A stretch of 64,000 bases of DNA. Source: Microvirga roseola (GTDB taxonomy: Bacteria; Pseudomonadota; Alphaproteobacteria; Rhizobiales; Beijerinckiaceae). Each line of letters begins with the position of its first letter. The first letter of the stretch is position 1. Made by a program: the position numbers and the translations under genes. The notes beneath the pieces were generated by a model. That model worked only from the letters and a program-made list of their open reading frames with translations. It was not told where the DNA came from and did no database searches. Where the stretch lies: positions 112,317 through 176,316 of the forward strand of contig NZ_JAJATX010000002.1 in NCBI RefSeq assembly GCF_020866965.1, given 5' to 3'. Positions 1-10,018 of this stretch are shown piece after piece.

Positions 1-24
1 CACCCGAGGCTTCCACACTCTTCT

Positions 25-1106
25 TTAGGCTGCGGTTGCAGCGTCCTGCTTCAGCGAGGCCATGTCGATGACGAAGCGATATTTCACGTCGCTCTTGAGC
101 ATCCGCTCATAGGCCTCGTTGATCTGCTGGATCGGAATCATCTCGATCTCGGCCGTGATCCCGTGCTCGGCGCAGAAATTGAGCATCTCCTGCGTTTCCG
201 CAATTCCGCCGATCAGCGAGCCGGCAATCTGGCGGCGCTTCATGATGAGGTTGAAAACCGTCGTTGCAGGATGAGGCTCGGCCGGAGCACCGACAAGAAT
301 CATGGCGCCGTCACGGGCAAGCAGAACGAGATAGGCATCGAGATCATGCGGGGCCGCGACGGTATCGAGAATGAAGTCGAAGCTGTTCCGATGCGCCGCC
401 ATGGCGTCGGGATCCCGTGAGACTACGACTTCATGGGCTCCCAGCGCCAGTGCATCCTCCCGCTTCTTGGGGGAGGTGGTGAACAGGATGACATGAGCGC
501 CCATGGCCCGTGCGAGCTTGACCGCCATATGGCCGAGGCCGCCCAGGCCCACGACGCCGACCTTCTGGCCGGCTTTCACCCTCCAGCGGCACAGGGGCGA
601 GTAGGTCGTGATCCCGGCGCAGAGGAGGGGAGCGGCAGCGGCCGGATCGAGACCGTCGGGGATGCGCAGCACGTAGCCTTCATCGACCACGACGATGTCG
701 GAATACCCGCCATAGGTGTTGGCGCCCGTGCCCTGCTCGGGACCATTGTAGGTTCCGGTGAAGCCGTTCTCGCAATATTGTTCGAGGCCCTCGCGGCAGC
801 TCGTGCAGTGGCGGCATGAATCGACCATGCAGCCGACGCCGACGAGGTCGCCCGTCTTGAACTTCTCACGCCTACGCCGACGGCAGTGGCGCGGCCGACG
901 ATCTCATGGCCCGGGAGGCATGGATAGTTCGTGCCGCCCCACTCGGCGTGCACCGTGTGCAGATCGGAGTGACAGACGCCGCAGTAGAGAATTTCAATTT
1001 GAACGTCGCGTTCGCCTGGATCCCGGCGGTCGAACTGGAACGGCGCAAGAGGGGTCGTCGCATCCTGGGCGGCATAGCCGAAAGCTTTGATCACGGGGAT
1101 CTCCAT
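25..1106 (-). pseudogene. zinc-dependent alcohol dehydrogenase, YahK/CAD type, split by a one-base frameshift
   Basis: Medium-chain NADP-dependent aldehyde/alcohol reductase. The N-terminal frame (from ATG at 1106) carries the catalytic zinc motifs GVCHSDLH and GHEIVG. It then loses homology just after AVGVGV. The other frame resumes with KFKTGDLVG, the four-cysteine structural zinc loop (CRHCTSC...YC) and the Rossmann motif GLGGLGH, and ends at 25. Both halves are intact and join if one base is restored around 866-870, giving about 360 residues, the usual family length. So this is either a recent pseudogene or a base-calling error; the sequence alone cannot decide. It lies 123 bases downstream of tamB with no clear functional link. 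Confidence 0.85.
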
Positions 1107-1229
1107 TGTCCAGAGCGGGAGTGGGCGGGGTGCAGGATTCTGCAGCCTGCCTTGTGGCTCGTCTTAGGGCGACAGGAGCCATCGAACAGGCGTCAACGCA
1201 GCCGCAGGACCTTCGTTCGCCGCTGCAGC

Positions 1230-4200
1230 CTAGTACTCCCACTCTGCGCCAATGCCGACCCCCGTGTTCCCGCCCGCGCCGACTTCGCCCTGCACGCGGA
1301 TGCGCCGGGTCACGTCGATATCGACGGAGACGCCGCTCTCTTCCGCTCTCGTGCCCGCCTTGACCCCGGCGCTGATGCGGTCGTTGATGGCCCTGGTGAT
1401 GCCGACCGTCGGCCCGCCTTCCGCTCCCAGCGAGATATCGAGCCCCTCGACGCCGAGGGAGCGGCGAAGGTTCTCGAAAACGCCATTGCCGCCGCGGCCG
1501 GAGAACTGTGCGGCAACCTGGGCGAGCCGCAGCGCCTGTGTCGCTGACAACCCGCCCGAGGCCTTCGCGAAGAGAATTCGTGACAGCACCTCGTCCTGCG
1601 GCAGGTCGGGATCGGAGGAGAAGGTGAATTGCGGCTCCCGAGCCGATCCCGTTACACCGATCCTGGCCGTCACGTCTCCGGCGCGGGTCTCGGCCAGGAA
1701 GTCGAGTTCGGGAGTCAGATCTCCGGTGAAGGTCAGCCGCCCGCGGGTAAAGTTCAGGCGGGTGCCGGCGACATCCAGGCGTCCGCGCCGCAGTTCGAAG
1801 GCGCCGATGGCCACGGGATCCTGCAAGGTGCCGGTCAGGCGCAGGTCGCCTCCCAGCTCCGCATCGATTCCGCGCCCGCGCACGTAGATCCGGTTGGGTG
1901 CGGAGACGACCAGGTCGAGCGTGGCGTTGAAGGGCGGCTCGCGGTCTGCATTCGCCCTCCTTCTCGCTTCCATGGCGAGGCGCTTGGCGGCCGTTGGCGT
2001 CGGCCGGACATGCTTTGTGCCCGGGATCGGGCGCAGGGTGACCGGCAGTCGCTCCGGAATGCTGATATCCATCGAAAGGATCCGGACCTGCCCCGTGATC
2101 GTCGGGTTTCGCGCCAGGGGACCGGACAGGCTGAGAGCGAGATCCGCCGTCGTCGTGACGGTTTCGTTGGCGACGAGCTCTGCCCTCTGTCCCGTGATGC
2201 GGGTGTCGCCGGGAAAGCCGGCCGCCGGATCGATTCTCACCCGGCCGCTGGCCGACAGGGTACCGCCGCTGCGGGTCGCGGCCGTCAGCCGTTCGATGGT
2301 CAGGTCGGTCCCGTTCGCAACGATGCGCCCCTGGATGTTCTCCAGGCGAATGCCCTGCAGCACGTCCCGGTAACTGCCGCCGGACAGGGCAATCGATCCG
2401 TTCATGCGCGGCTCGGCAATGGTCCCGCCGACCCGCAGGTCGACGGCCGCCGTGCCGGAGACCTGCCGGCCGGCGGCCGAGAGGAAGGTGTTGGCAATGC
2501 TTAGATCGAGACGTCCCTGCGCGTTCAGGTCGAGATTGCCGCTCGCATCCAGCGGAGCCCGTCCGGTCACGCGCAAGGTGCCGGCCCGACCCGCGCTGAG
2601 CATCGCCTCAACCGTGGTTGCGCCGTCGCCGGTGAGGCGCCCCTGCGCCGTGATATCGACGGGCGGTATGCCGGTGTCCCGCGTCTGCGGAGCGACGAGA
2701 TTCGCGATACGGACCTGCCATTCGCCGGTCGGGTTGCTGGCGGTCCCGCCGAGCTCCGCGCTGCCGTTCAGGGTTCCCGCCAGGCCCGTGCCGGGCACGA
2801 TGATGTCCGCAGCCGAGAGAGGGACATCCTGCGCGGAAATGCGGAGGTCGAGCGCCTCCCCGACGCGACCGTCGATCCGGATCCTGCCCCGGTCGACGGC
2901 GACGGTCAGCTGGTCGAATGCGATGCCGTCGCCGAAGGTCAGGGTCGCCGGCTGCGAGAGGGCGATCCGGCGGTTGCCGCGGCGGGCGGTGAAGGATGCC
3001 AGTTCGAACCGCAGAGGCGTCTCGGGAACGAGGCGCCCGCTCGCATCCAGCGTGAAGCCGCGGGCGCGTGCCGAAAGAGTGATTGCGCTGGCGGAAGGCG
3101 AGCCCTCGGCGTTCAGCCTGATCTCGGAGAAGGTCTCGCCCGCAATCGTTGCCCTATCGATGGCGACAGTCGCATTGATGACGGGCCGGGTATAGACATT
3201 CTCGATGGAGACCTGCGCGTTCAGGCGCTGGAGGGATGCGTCGGCAATCCTGATCTGCGCTCCTTCCGCTTCGATCCGGACATCCTGCCGCCCGTCTGTG
3301 GCGCTGAGGACGATGTCGGTGGTGAGATCCCCGGAGAGACGGGTAAGCACCAGGGGCGAGAGGTCGTCGAGGTTGCGCGCATTGAGGCTCACGCGACCGG
3401 TCGCGAGATTGTCGGGGCCGAGCGTAACGTTGCCCTGGAGGGACACCGAACCGATGGTCACGTCGAGCGGGTCGAGGAGCCATCCGCCTTCCGAGCGCTG
3501 CTCGAGGTGGATCGTGCCCTCGGCAGGCTTGCCGTCGACCTCGCCGGAGAGGGTCGTGCGGATGTTGGGTTGTCCCATCAGGTCGCTGATCGTGGCGTCG
3601 AGCGCCAGGCGCGGAATCGGCCGGCCGAGCGCTGTCGCATCCCGAATGACGGCGCGGGCATTTGCATTGAGGCGGTCAAGGGTTCCGGTGAGCTGCGCCT
3701 CGATTTCGCCCGATCCCGTCAAACGCTCATCCGCCTGCCGGAGGTTGGGAATGTCGACTTCCGCATTCACGTCGACCTGCTCGGCCGTGGCGTCGCCGTT
3801 GATCCGGGCGGTGGCGTGGGCGCCGGCAAGGCGCAGGTCCTGGAAGCCGAAACCGCCATTCGGCAGGAGCCTTGCAACGCCTGAGAGGGTCAGCCGTCCG
3901 CCAATGAGATTATCGAGCGCCTCGATCCCGGTGGCGAAGCGGGTGGCCGTGCCGTCCAGCGTCGCGATCGTGGGACCTGTCGAGAGGAGGCCCTGGAGAC
4001 CGGCATTCAGGTCCAGGGATCCGCGCAACTGCAGGGCGGCGACATCGCCGAAGCGAGAAAGGTTCGGGGCCTGTACAGTCAGTCTGCCGGTCGCATCCGG
4101 CGATCCGAGCCGACCGGAATAGGTGGCGTCAATGGTCGGCATCGACAGTCTCGCCGTCTCGATATCGGCGGTGCCTTCCGGTGTCGCGCTGCCGCGGAGC

Positions 4201-5519
4201 GTCAGGGTAAGGCGGTCACCGACCGCTTGGGCGAGAGCGGGATCCGCCAGGGAGACGGCGCTCGCCTGCGCATCGACCACGAGCGCAATGCGTGTTGCCG
4301 GATCGGAGAGCAACCCGTTCGGGTCCGCCGAGAAGGTCGCCTCCAGTTGCTCGAAGCGCCCGGCTGGCAGGTTCACGTCTGCAGCCTGCAGATCTCCGGA
4401 AATCCGCGGGCCCATCAGCGGGCCCGTGACCCTCCCGTCGAAGACAAGCCTGCCGATTTCGGCTCCGCCCGCCACCGTCCTGCCGTCTGTCGTGGGAACG
4501 GCGCGAGCGGAGACGGTGAGGTCCACGTTCTGCTCGGGCGACAGGCTGCCCAACGCTTCGAGGCGCGCGGTCTGCGAGGCCAGCGTCAGCTGGGAAATAT
4601 TCACGGCCCCATCCTCCCCGACGGTGGTCTGGGCATCGAGCTGGGTCGTTCCGGCGAAAACCGGTGCGATGATGTCAGGCAGGAGCCCTTCGATGCGGGC
4701 ATCGAGGTCGAGGCCGAGACGGCGGACATTGCCCTCGCGCTGCAGGCTGGCCTGTCCTGTCGCGCCGATATTGTCGCCCGCATCAAAAGCAAGCTGCGCG
4801 TCAAAATCGTCCAGCGTTCCGCTGCCGGACAGCTCAAGTTCGACGGGCGGTAGTCCGGGAATATTCGCGGCGCGCGCCAGGATGCCGCCTGCAGGCTCGT
4901 CGACGGTGAGCATCAGGCTGAGATTCTCGGATGCGTAGTTCAGCCTCGCGCTGAGCGTTCCGGGCGCATCGAGGCGGCGGGCGTCGAAGTTGAGAACAAG
5001 CCCCTCGGAGGGATTGCCCAGAGAGGCTGCGCCTGAGGCCGTCAGCTCCGCCGGAACGCCGAGGATGGGCTCCCCGAGAAGGAGCCTTTCCAGATTGAAG
5101 TCTTCGACCTGCACCTTCACCGGCAACTCGGGCAGGACCGGGTCTTCCGCGCCGGGCACGGGCTCCTCCGCAGGCACAGGCTGGCGGAGGATCTCGAGAT
5201 TGCCGATCTCGAGCCGGTCGATTTCCAGTCGCCGCGAGAGCAGCGCTGTCCGCCGCCAGACGATGCGCGCCCGGTCGAGTCGCAGCCAGACGCCATTCCT
5301 GTCCGCAATCGTGACATCCCGGATCGTGGCATCGGACGACAGGGCACCCTCCACGGTGCCGATGGAGACGCGGGTCGTCGGAGTCGAGAGCACACGGGAG
5401 ATGAGGGAGGCGAGAATCCCCTTGTCCTCCTCGGCGCTGTGCGTTCCCGGCGTGAAGGCGAACAGCAGCGCCCCCGCGAGGACAAGGGCGACCGGGATCA
5501 GGAGGAAACGGATTCTCAT
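1230..5519 (-). CDS. tamB: TamB, inner-membrane-anchored translocation and assembly module protein (DUF490)
   Basis: Very long (1429 residues) periplasm-spanning protein that works with TamA in outer-membrane protein assembly and, by current views, lipid transport between the membranes. Residues 1-22 form a single hydrophobic signal anchor (starting MRIRFLLIPV). The middle is a long run of repetitive beta-rich AsmA/TamB-type sequence. The last 350 or so residues match the DUF490/TamB C-terminal domain and end with aromatic residues (AEWEY). The start codon overlaps the tamA stop by one base (TGATG), so the two are translationally coupled. Order tamA-tamB is the family norm. Confidence 0.95.
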   Translation of the reverse strand: MRIRFLLIPVALVLAGALLFAFTPGTHSAEEDKGILASLISRVLSTPTTRVSIGTVEGALSSDATIRDVTIADRNGVWLRLDRARIVWRRTALLSRRLEIDRLEIGNLEILRQPVPAEEPVPGAEDPVLPELPVKVQVEDFNLERLLLGEPILGVPAELTASGAASLGNPSEGLVLNFDARRLDAPGTLSARLNYASENLSLMLTVDEPAGGILARAANIPGLPPVELELSGSGTLDDFDAQLAFDAGDNIGATGQASLQREGNVRRLGLDLDARIEGLLPDIIAPVFAGTTQLDAQTTVGEDGAVNISQLTLASQTARLEALGSLSPEQNVDLTVSARAVPTTDGRTVAGGAEIGRLVFDGRVTGPLMGPRISGDLQAADVNLPAGRFEQLEATFSADPNGLLSDPATRIALVVDAQASAVSLADPALAQAVGDRLTLTLRGSATPEGTADIETARLSMPTIDATYSGRLGSPDATGRLTVQAPNLSRFGDVAALQLRGSLDLNAGLQGLLSTGPTIATLDGTATRFATGIEALDNLIGGRLTLSGVARLLPNGGFGFQDLRLAGAHATARINGDATAEQVDVNAEVDIPNLRQADERLTGSGEIEAQLTGTLDRLNANARAVIRDATALGRPIPRLALDATISDLMGQPNIRTTLSGEVDGKPAEGTIHLEQRSEGGWLLDPLDVTIGSVSLQGNVTLGPDNLATGRVSLNARNLDDLSPLVLTRLSGDLTTDIVLSATDGRQDVRIEAEGAQIRIADASLQRLNAQVSIENVYTRPVINATVAIDRATIAGETFSEIRLNAEGSPSASAITLSARARGFTLDASGRLVPETPLRFELASFTARRGNRRIALSQPATLTFGDGIAFDQLTVAVDRGRIRIDGRVGEALDLRISAQDVPLSAADIIVPGTGLAGTLNGSAELGGTASNPTGEWQVRIANLVAPQTRDTGIPPVDITAQGRLTGDGATTVEAMLSAGRAGTLRVTGRAPLDASGNLDLNAQGRLDLSIANTFLSAAGRQVSGTAAVDLRVGGTIAEPRMNGSIALSGGSYRDVLQGIRLENIQGRIVANGTDLTIERLTAATRSGGTLSASGRVRIDPAAGFPGDTRITGQRAELVANETVTTTADLALSLSGPLARNPTITGQVRILSMDISIPERLPVTLRPIPGTKHVRPTPTAAKRLAMEARRRANADREPPFNATLDLVVSAPNRIYVRGRGIDAELGGDLRLTGTLQDPVAIGAFELRRGRLDVAGTRLNFTRGRLTFTGDLTPELDFLAETRAGDVTARIGVTGSAREPQFTFSSDPDLPQDEVLSRILFAKASGGLSATQALRLAQVAAQFSGRGGNGVFENLRRSLGVEGLDISLGAEGGPTVGITRAINDRISAGVKAGTRAEESGVSVDIDVTRRIRVQGEVGAGGNTGVGIGAEWEY

Positions 5520-7504
5520 CAGAAGGCCTGTCCGATGCTCACATAGAGCGAGATGGGTCTGTCGCCCGGGCGCGGGTTGAGCGGCGTGGCGAGGTCAAGG
5601 CGGATCGGGCCGATGGCGGTGTAGTAGCGCAGGCCCAGTCCGGTCGAGACGCGAACCGTCTTGTCGAAATCGGGATAGCTCGACTCGAAGGCCCCGCCTG
5701 CATCGATGAAGGGCACGATGCCGATGGTGTCCGTGATCTTGATGCGGGCTTCCAGAGAAGCTTCCAGAAGGCTGCGCCCGCCGACCACCTGGCCGAAGGG
5801 GCCGAGCGGGGCGAGGCTCCGATAGCGGAAGCCGCGGACCGAACCGCCGCCGCCGGCGAAGAAGCGGAAGTTGGAAGGGATCTCGTCGAGATCGGCGCCG
5901 ATGATCGAGCCGAGGCCCACCCGGCCTGCTAGGATGTAGCGTGTATCCTCGTCCAGGGCGTAATAGGCTGAAGCATCGGCCCGGGCCACTACCATGCCCA
6001 CCGTCGAGCCTAGGAAAGTCGGGTAGGGTGAGACCGAGGCGTTGATGCGCATGCCCTCTGTCGGATCGAGCGGCCGGTCGGTCGAATCGTAGGTGAGCGA
6101 GGCGGGCGTGCCGACCACGAGATAATCGATCTGCCCGAGCACATCGCTGGTCTGGCCCTTCTGGACCTGGACTCCCCCCTGCACGGAGAAGGAATGGCTG
6201 AAACGGTGCCGGAGGAAGGCCGTACCGTCGATGAGGCGGCTCGTGTAGCCGCCATAGCGGTCGCCGCCTGTCCTGTTCCTTTCGACGAGACCGTCGAGGA
6301 GAAGATCGTTGCGGCTGCCTCCGAGCGCCGGCTTCAGGAAACTCGTCCTGAACCGCCCACCGAGATCGGAGCGCTCGAAATCGTCGATCCCTTCGATGCG
6401 GGTGCCGTCATTGCGCGGCGCGAGGAAGACGTCCGCTTCCAGGCGCAGCCGCTCGGCCCCGCCGAAGAGGTTGCGGTGTTCCCAATAGCCGCGGACGGCG
6501 GGTCCGTCGGTGGTGGAGTATCGGGCCGAGAACCCGACGACCCGCGGCAGGCGCTCCGTTACCTCGATGAAGATCGGCAATCGGCCCTGCGCGTCGAGCG
6601 TCTCGGCCTCCCGGATGCGGACGGAACTCAGCGCCTGCAGGGTCGCAACGGATTTGCGGGTCTCGGCGAGGGCCTCCGGCGAATAGGGATCGCCCGGCTC
6701 GAGATAGATGAAGGAGCGCACCACGGCGGGATCGACGTTCTCGGTCCCTGTCACCGTGATCGGGCCGGTGGGGGCCACAGGGCCGGGATCGAGCGAATAG
6801 GACACATCCATGACCCGGATCGGATGATAGACGACCGGGTCGATGGAGACGGTCCTCGCCAGAGGACGCGACTGAGCGCGGAAGTAATCGATCATCCGCG
6901 CCTGTGCCGCCCGCAATTCTGCTGCCTGCGCCGGATCGCCGGGCTCGAGCTTCACCACCCGCGGCGGCAGTTCCTGGAGCGAGAAGGGCCTGCGGGTGCG
7001 GGCATCCTCGACCTGAATGGAGCGCAGCCGGAACAGCGTGCCGGGGTTGACCCGCACCTGGATCGGCACGAGCGCCCTTGCGCGATAGGCTTCCGCCGCG
7101 CGGATTGCGGCGGCCGGATCTCCGTCGACCGGCAGAACCGCGCCGCCGATGACGAAATCGAGAACTGCGTTATAATAGCCCAAGCCCCACAGGGCATCGA
7201 CGAGGGGCGCGAAATCGGATTGGGCCCGGCGCACGAGGGACTCGGCGTCGGCAGGCGCATCGCTGCGCAATCTGTACAGGCTCGATGCATTCTCCAGCGC
7301 GTCCTCGATATCGTCGTCCTCGCCGACAATCGCGAAATCAAGCTGATAAGGCAGCGCCGCGGGAGACGGCGGCGGCGGATTATCCCTGGAGCCGAACAGG
7401 CCGAAGAAGTCGAAGGATTGCGCATGACCGCTCCCCATCGCTGCCGGCGAAGCGAGCAGACAGGCGGAGAGAAGGACAAGGTTGCGCCATGGCCATGACT
7501 TCAT
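5519..7504 (-). CDS. tamA: TamA, BamA/Omp85-family outer membrane protein
   Basis: Outer-membrane partner of TamB (661 residues). A signal peptide covers about residues 1-29 and ends near GSGHAQ. POTRA-like repeats follow, for example around the motif GTLFRLRSIQV. The C-terminal 350 or so residues form the Omp85 beta-barrel, including the RGFRYRSL segment of the conserved barrel loop, and end in a terminal phenylalanine (SIGQAF) as expected of a BAM-recognised beta-signal. A GGAG ribosome site lies just upstream of the ATG at 7504. It is first in the tamAB operon and is transcribed away from prkA. Confidence 0.94.
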   Translation of the reverse strand: MKSWPWRNLVLLSACLLASPAAMGSGHAQSFDFFGLFGSRDNPPPPSPAALPYQLDFAIVGEDDDIEDALENASSLYRLRSDAPADAESLVRRAQSDFAPLVDALWGLGYYNAVLDFVIGGAVLPVDGDPAAAIRAAEAYRARALVPIQVRVNPGTLFRLRSIQVEDARTRRPFSLQELPPRVVKLEPGDPAQAAELRAAQARMIDYFRAQSRPLARTVSIDPVVYHPIRVMDVSYSLDPGPVAPTGPITVTGTENVDPAVVRSFIYLEPGDPYSPEALAETRKSVATLQALSSVRIREAETLDAQGRLPIFIEVTERLPRVVGFSARYSTTDGPAVRGYWEHRNLFGGAERLRLEADVFLAPRNDGTRIEGIDDFERSDLGGRFRTSFLKPALGGSRNDLLLDGLVERNRTGGDRYGGYTSRLIDGTAFLRHRFSHSFSVQGGVQVQKGQTSDVLGQIDYLVVGTPASLTYDSTDRPLDPTEGMRINASVSPYPTFLGSTVGMVVARADASAYYALDEDTRYILAGRVGLGSIIGADLDEIPSNFRFFAGGGGSVRGFRYRSLAPLGPFGQVVGGRSLLEASLEARIKITDTIGIVPFIDAGGAFESSYPDFDKTVRVSTGLGLRYYTAIGPIRLDLATPLNPRPGDRPISLYVSIGQAF

Positions 7505-7575
7505 TCGGTACTCCAGGCGGTGCAGACGAAGGCATCAATGCGGAAAATTTGTGATTGTGGCGACCGCCGTCGGCG

Positions 7576-7611
7576 TCAAGGGTTAATTCTACATCAAGGG
7601 TTAATTCTACA
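7576..7611. repeat. two perfect tandem copies of an 18-bp unit
   Basis: The unit TCAAGGGTTAATTCTACA occurs at 7576-7593 and again without spacer at 7594-7611. It is AT-rich against a GC-rich background and lies about 70 bases upstream of the tamA start. It could be a paired regulator-binding site or a simple tandem duplication. Confidence 0.9.
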
Positions 7612-7984
7612 TAGGGCGCTGTGTGGAGACGGCCCAATGACAGCATGAAGGGTGGCGTGCAATGCCGCAACGGACTTTTCGGATGATTTGGCACAACGCG
7701 GCGCGGAGTGCCAGCTCCGCATCACATCCGCGCCGCCCGCAGACATCTCCAGATATGAACCAGCCGGCCTGAAGCAGCGCACAAGAATTCAACGTTCCGT
7801 GACCAACATTAACTTGCGGTCGGGGCATTAATCCGCGAGGCTGATGGTGGAACGGTGGACTGGCTTCAGGCCGCACAGGCCTTGCAGAAGAAAAATGAGC
7901 CTCCCGCCGACCGGGTTCTCTCCACAGAAAGAGGGACATTCAGCAACGAGTCATTTGCCGCATCACAGTATCGCAAGGATGGGG

Positions 7985-8009
7985 GCAACCTTAGCGGTGC
8001 AGAATCGTT
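7985..8009 (+). promoter_or_regulatory. weak EcfG-like promoter upstream of prkA
   Basis: GCAAC at 7985-7989, a 16-base spacer, then CGTT at 8006-8009. This is one mismatch from the EcfG consensus GGAAC-N16/17-CGTT, but the mismatch is in the important second G. A start point near 8016 would give a leader of about 27 bases before prkA. Confidence 0.25.
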
Positions 8010-8042
8010 ATCTCTGACAAGGGATCTGAATTCGGTGGCGCC

Positions 8043-9989
8043 ATGCTTCATTCCGACGACCTGTTCTCGAGTTATCTGAAGTCCTATGAGACCCGTCGCG
8101 AGACGGAGATGTCCCTGGCGGAATACCTGGAAGGGTGCCGCGACAATCCCATGATGTTTGCGAGCGCTCCGGAGCGCATCCTGGCGGCGATCGGCGAGCC
8201 TGAGCTCGTGGATACGTCCAAGGACGCGCGCCTCGGACGCATCTTCATGAACCGCACGATCCGCGTCTATCCTGCCTTCTCCGAGTTCTACGGCATGGAA
8301 GAGACGATCGAGATGATCGTGAGCTTCTTCCGCCACGCCGCTCAGGGCCTGGAGGAACGCAAGCAGATTCTGTACCTCCTCGGCCCGGTCGGCGGCGGCA
8401 AATCCTCGCTCGCCGAGCGGCTGAAAGCCCTGATGGAGGTTCATCCCGTCTATGTGCTCAAGGCCGGCGACGAGATCAGCCCGGTCTTCGAGAGCCCCCT
8501 CGGCCTCTTCGATCCGGAGCAGATGGGGCCGATGCTGGAGGAGCGCTACGGCATTCCCCGGCGGCGATTAACCAACCTGCTGAGCCCCTGGGCGATCAAG
8601 CGGCTCGATGAGTTTCGCGGCGACATTTCCAAGTTCCGGGTCATCAAGATCAACCCGTCGCGCCTGCGCCAGATCGCAATCGCGAAGACGGAGCCCGGCG
8701 ACGAGAACAACCAGGATATTTCATCCCTCGTCGGCAAGGTCGATATCCGCAAGCTGGAGACGCTCTCCCAGGCCGATCCGGATGCCTACAGCTATTCGGG
8801 CGGGCTCAACCGGGCGAACCAGGGCATTCTCGAATTCGTCGAGATGTTCAAGGCGCCGATCAAGATGCTGCATCCGCTGCTGACGGCAACGCAGGAGGGG
8901 AATTATGTCGGGACCGAGAATATCGGCTCCATTCCCTTCTCCGGCATCATTCTGGCGCACTCGAACGAGGCCGAGTGGCAGAGCTTCCGCTCGAACAAGA
9001 ACAACGAGGCCTTCATCGACCGCATCTACGTGATCAAGGTGCCCTACTGCCTGCGGGCGACGGAGGAGCAGAGGATCTACGATAAGCTGATCCGCAGCTC
9101 CGAACTCGCCGGCGCACCCTGTGCGCCCGCTACGCTGGAAATGCTGGCCCGGTTCTCGGTTCTCTCGCGCCTTCGCGCCCACGAAAATTCGAATTTCTAT
9201 TCGAAGATGCGTGTCTATGACGGCGAGAGCCTGCGCGAAGTCGACCCCCGCGCCAGGAGCATGCAGGAATACAAGGATGCGGCAGGCGTCGACGAGGGCA
9301 TGGACGGGATCTCCACCCGCTTCGCCTTCAAGGTCCTAGCCGCCACCTTCAACCACGACACCATCGAGGTCGCGGCCGATCCGGTTCACCTCATGTACGT
9401 CCTCGAGCAGTCCCTGCGCCGCGAGCAGCTGCCCGTGGACGTGGAGAGGCGCTACATCGAGTTCATCAAGGCCGAGCTTGCACCGCGCTATGCCGACTTC
9501 ATCGGTCATGAGATCCAGAAGGCCTATCTCGAATCCTACCACGATTACGGCCAGAATCTCTTCGACCGTTACGTCGCCTATGCGGATGCCTGGATCGAGG
9601 ACCAGGACTTCAAGGATCCCGATACAGGCCAGCTTCTCAACCGGGAGCTCTTGAACCAGGAATTGACCAAGATCGAGAAGCCGGCGGGCATCGCGAACCC
9701 GAAGGACTTCCGCAACGAGGTGGTCAAATTCTCGCTCCGGGCACGGGCCGGCAACAATGGCCGCAATCCTTCCTGGACGAGCTACGAGAAAATCCGCGAA
9801 GTCATCGAGCGCCGGATGTTCTCCCAGGTGGAGGAACTCCTTCCGGTCATCAGCTTTGGTTCCAAGAAGGACAGCGACACCGAGAAGAAGCATGGCGAGT
9901 TCGTGGAGCGTATGATGGAACGGGGCTACACCGAGCGCCAGGTCCGGCGCCTGGTGGAGTGGTACATGCGCGTCAAACAGGCGGGCTGA
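8043..9989 (+). CDS. prkA: PrkA family serine protein kinase / AAA+ protein
   Basis: 648-residue cytoplasmic member of the PrkA (YeaG) family, known as stress- and starvation-responsive in enterobacteria and sporulation-linked in Bacillus. The N-terminal AAA+ module has a Walker A motif GPVGGGKSS at residues 114-122. The C-terminal half is the PrkA kinase-like domain, ending in a basic helical region (ERQVRRLVEWYMRVKQ). The length is normal for the family. It is the first gene of the prkA - yeaH - spoVR set, a gene order conserved across proteobacteria. The start at 8043 is supported by the family-like N-terminus, although the ribosome site is weak. Confidence 0.94.
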   Translation: MLHSDDLFSSYLKSYETRRETEMSLAEYLEGCRDNPMMFASAPERILAAIGEPELVDTSKDARLGRIFMNRTIRVYPAFSEFYGMEETIEMIVSFFRHAAQGLEERKQILYLLGPVGGGKSSLAERLKALMEVHPVYVLKAGDEISPVFESPLGLFDPEQMGPMLEERYGIPRRRLTNLLSPWAIKRLDEFRGDISKFRVIKINPSRLRQIAIAKTEPGDENNQDISSLVGKVDIRKLETLSQADPDAYSYSGGLNRANQGILEFVEMFKAPIKMLHPLLTATQEGNYVGTENIGSIPFSGIILAHSNEAEWQSFRSNKNNEAFIDRIYVIKVPYCLRATEEQRIYDKLIRSSELAGAPCAPATLEMLARFSVLSRLRAHENSNFYSKMRVYDGESLREVDPRARSMQEYKDAAGVDEGMDGISTRFAFKVLAATFNHDTIEVAADPVHLMYVLEQSLRREQLPVDVERRYIEFIKAELAPRYADFIGHEIQKAYLESYHDYGQNLFDRYVAYADAWIEDQDFKDPDTGQLLNRELLNQELTKIEKPAGIANPKDFRNEVVKFSLRARAGNNGRNPSWTSYEKIREVIERRMFSQVEELLPVISFGSKKDSDTEKKHGEFVERMMERGYTERQVRRLVEWYMRVKQAG

Positions 9990-10018
9990 CAGAACACGGA
10001 GGCAGGGTAGGCGTTCAG

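Larger units (their letters stand above)
7505..8042. other. divergent intergenic region between tamA and prkA
   Basis: A 538-base spacer that must hold the promoters of tamAB (-) and of the prkA operon (+). The short open frames in it lack ribosome sites and family resemblance. It contains an 18-bp tandem repeat on the tamA side and one weak EcfG-like site on the prkA side, listed separately. No terminator or RNA gene was recognised. Confidence 0.6.

Noticed and set aside
1107-1229. Possible small gene between tamB and the broken dehydrogenase
   Set aside because: Only 123 bases; frames crossing it are shadows of the neighbours and no RNA-like structure is evident.
6194-7498. 434-codon plus frame opposite tamA
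   Set aside because: TamA has a signal peptide, POTRA-like and barrel features; the opposite frame has none.
7849-7870. GGAAC at 7849 as the -35 of an EcfG promoter for prkA
   Set aside because: No CGTT at 16 or 17 bases downstream.
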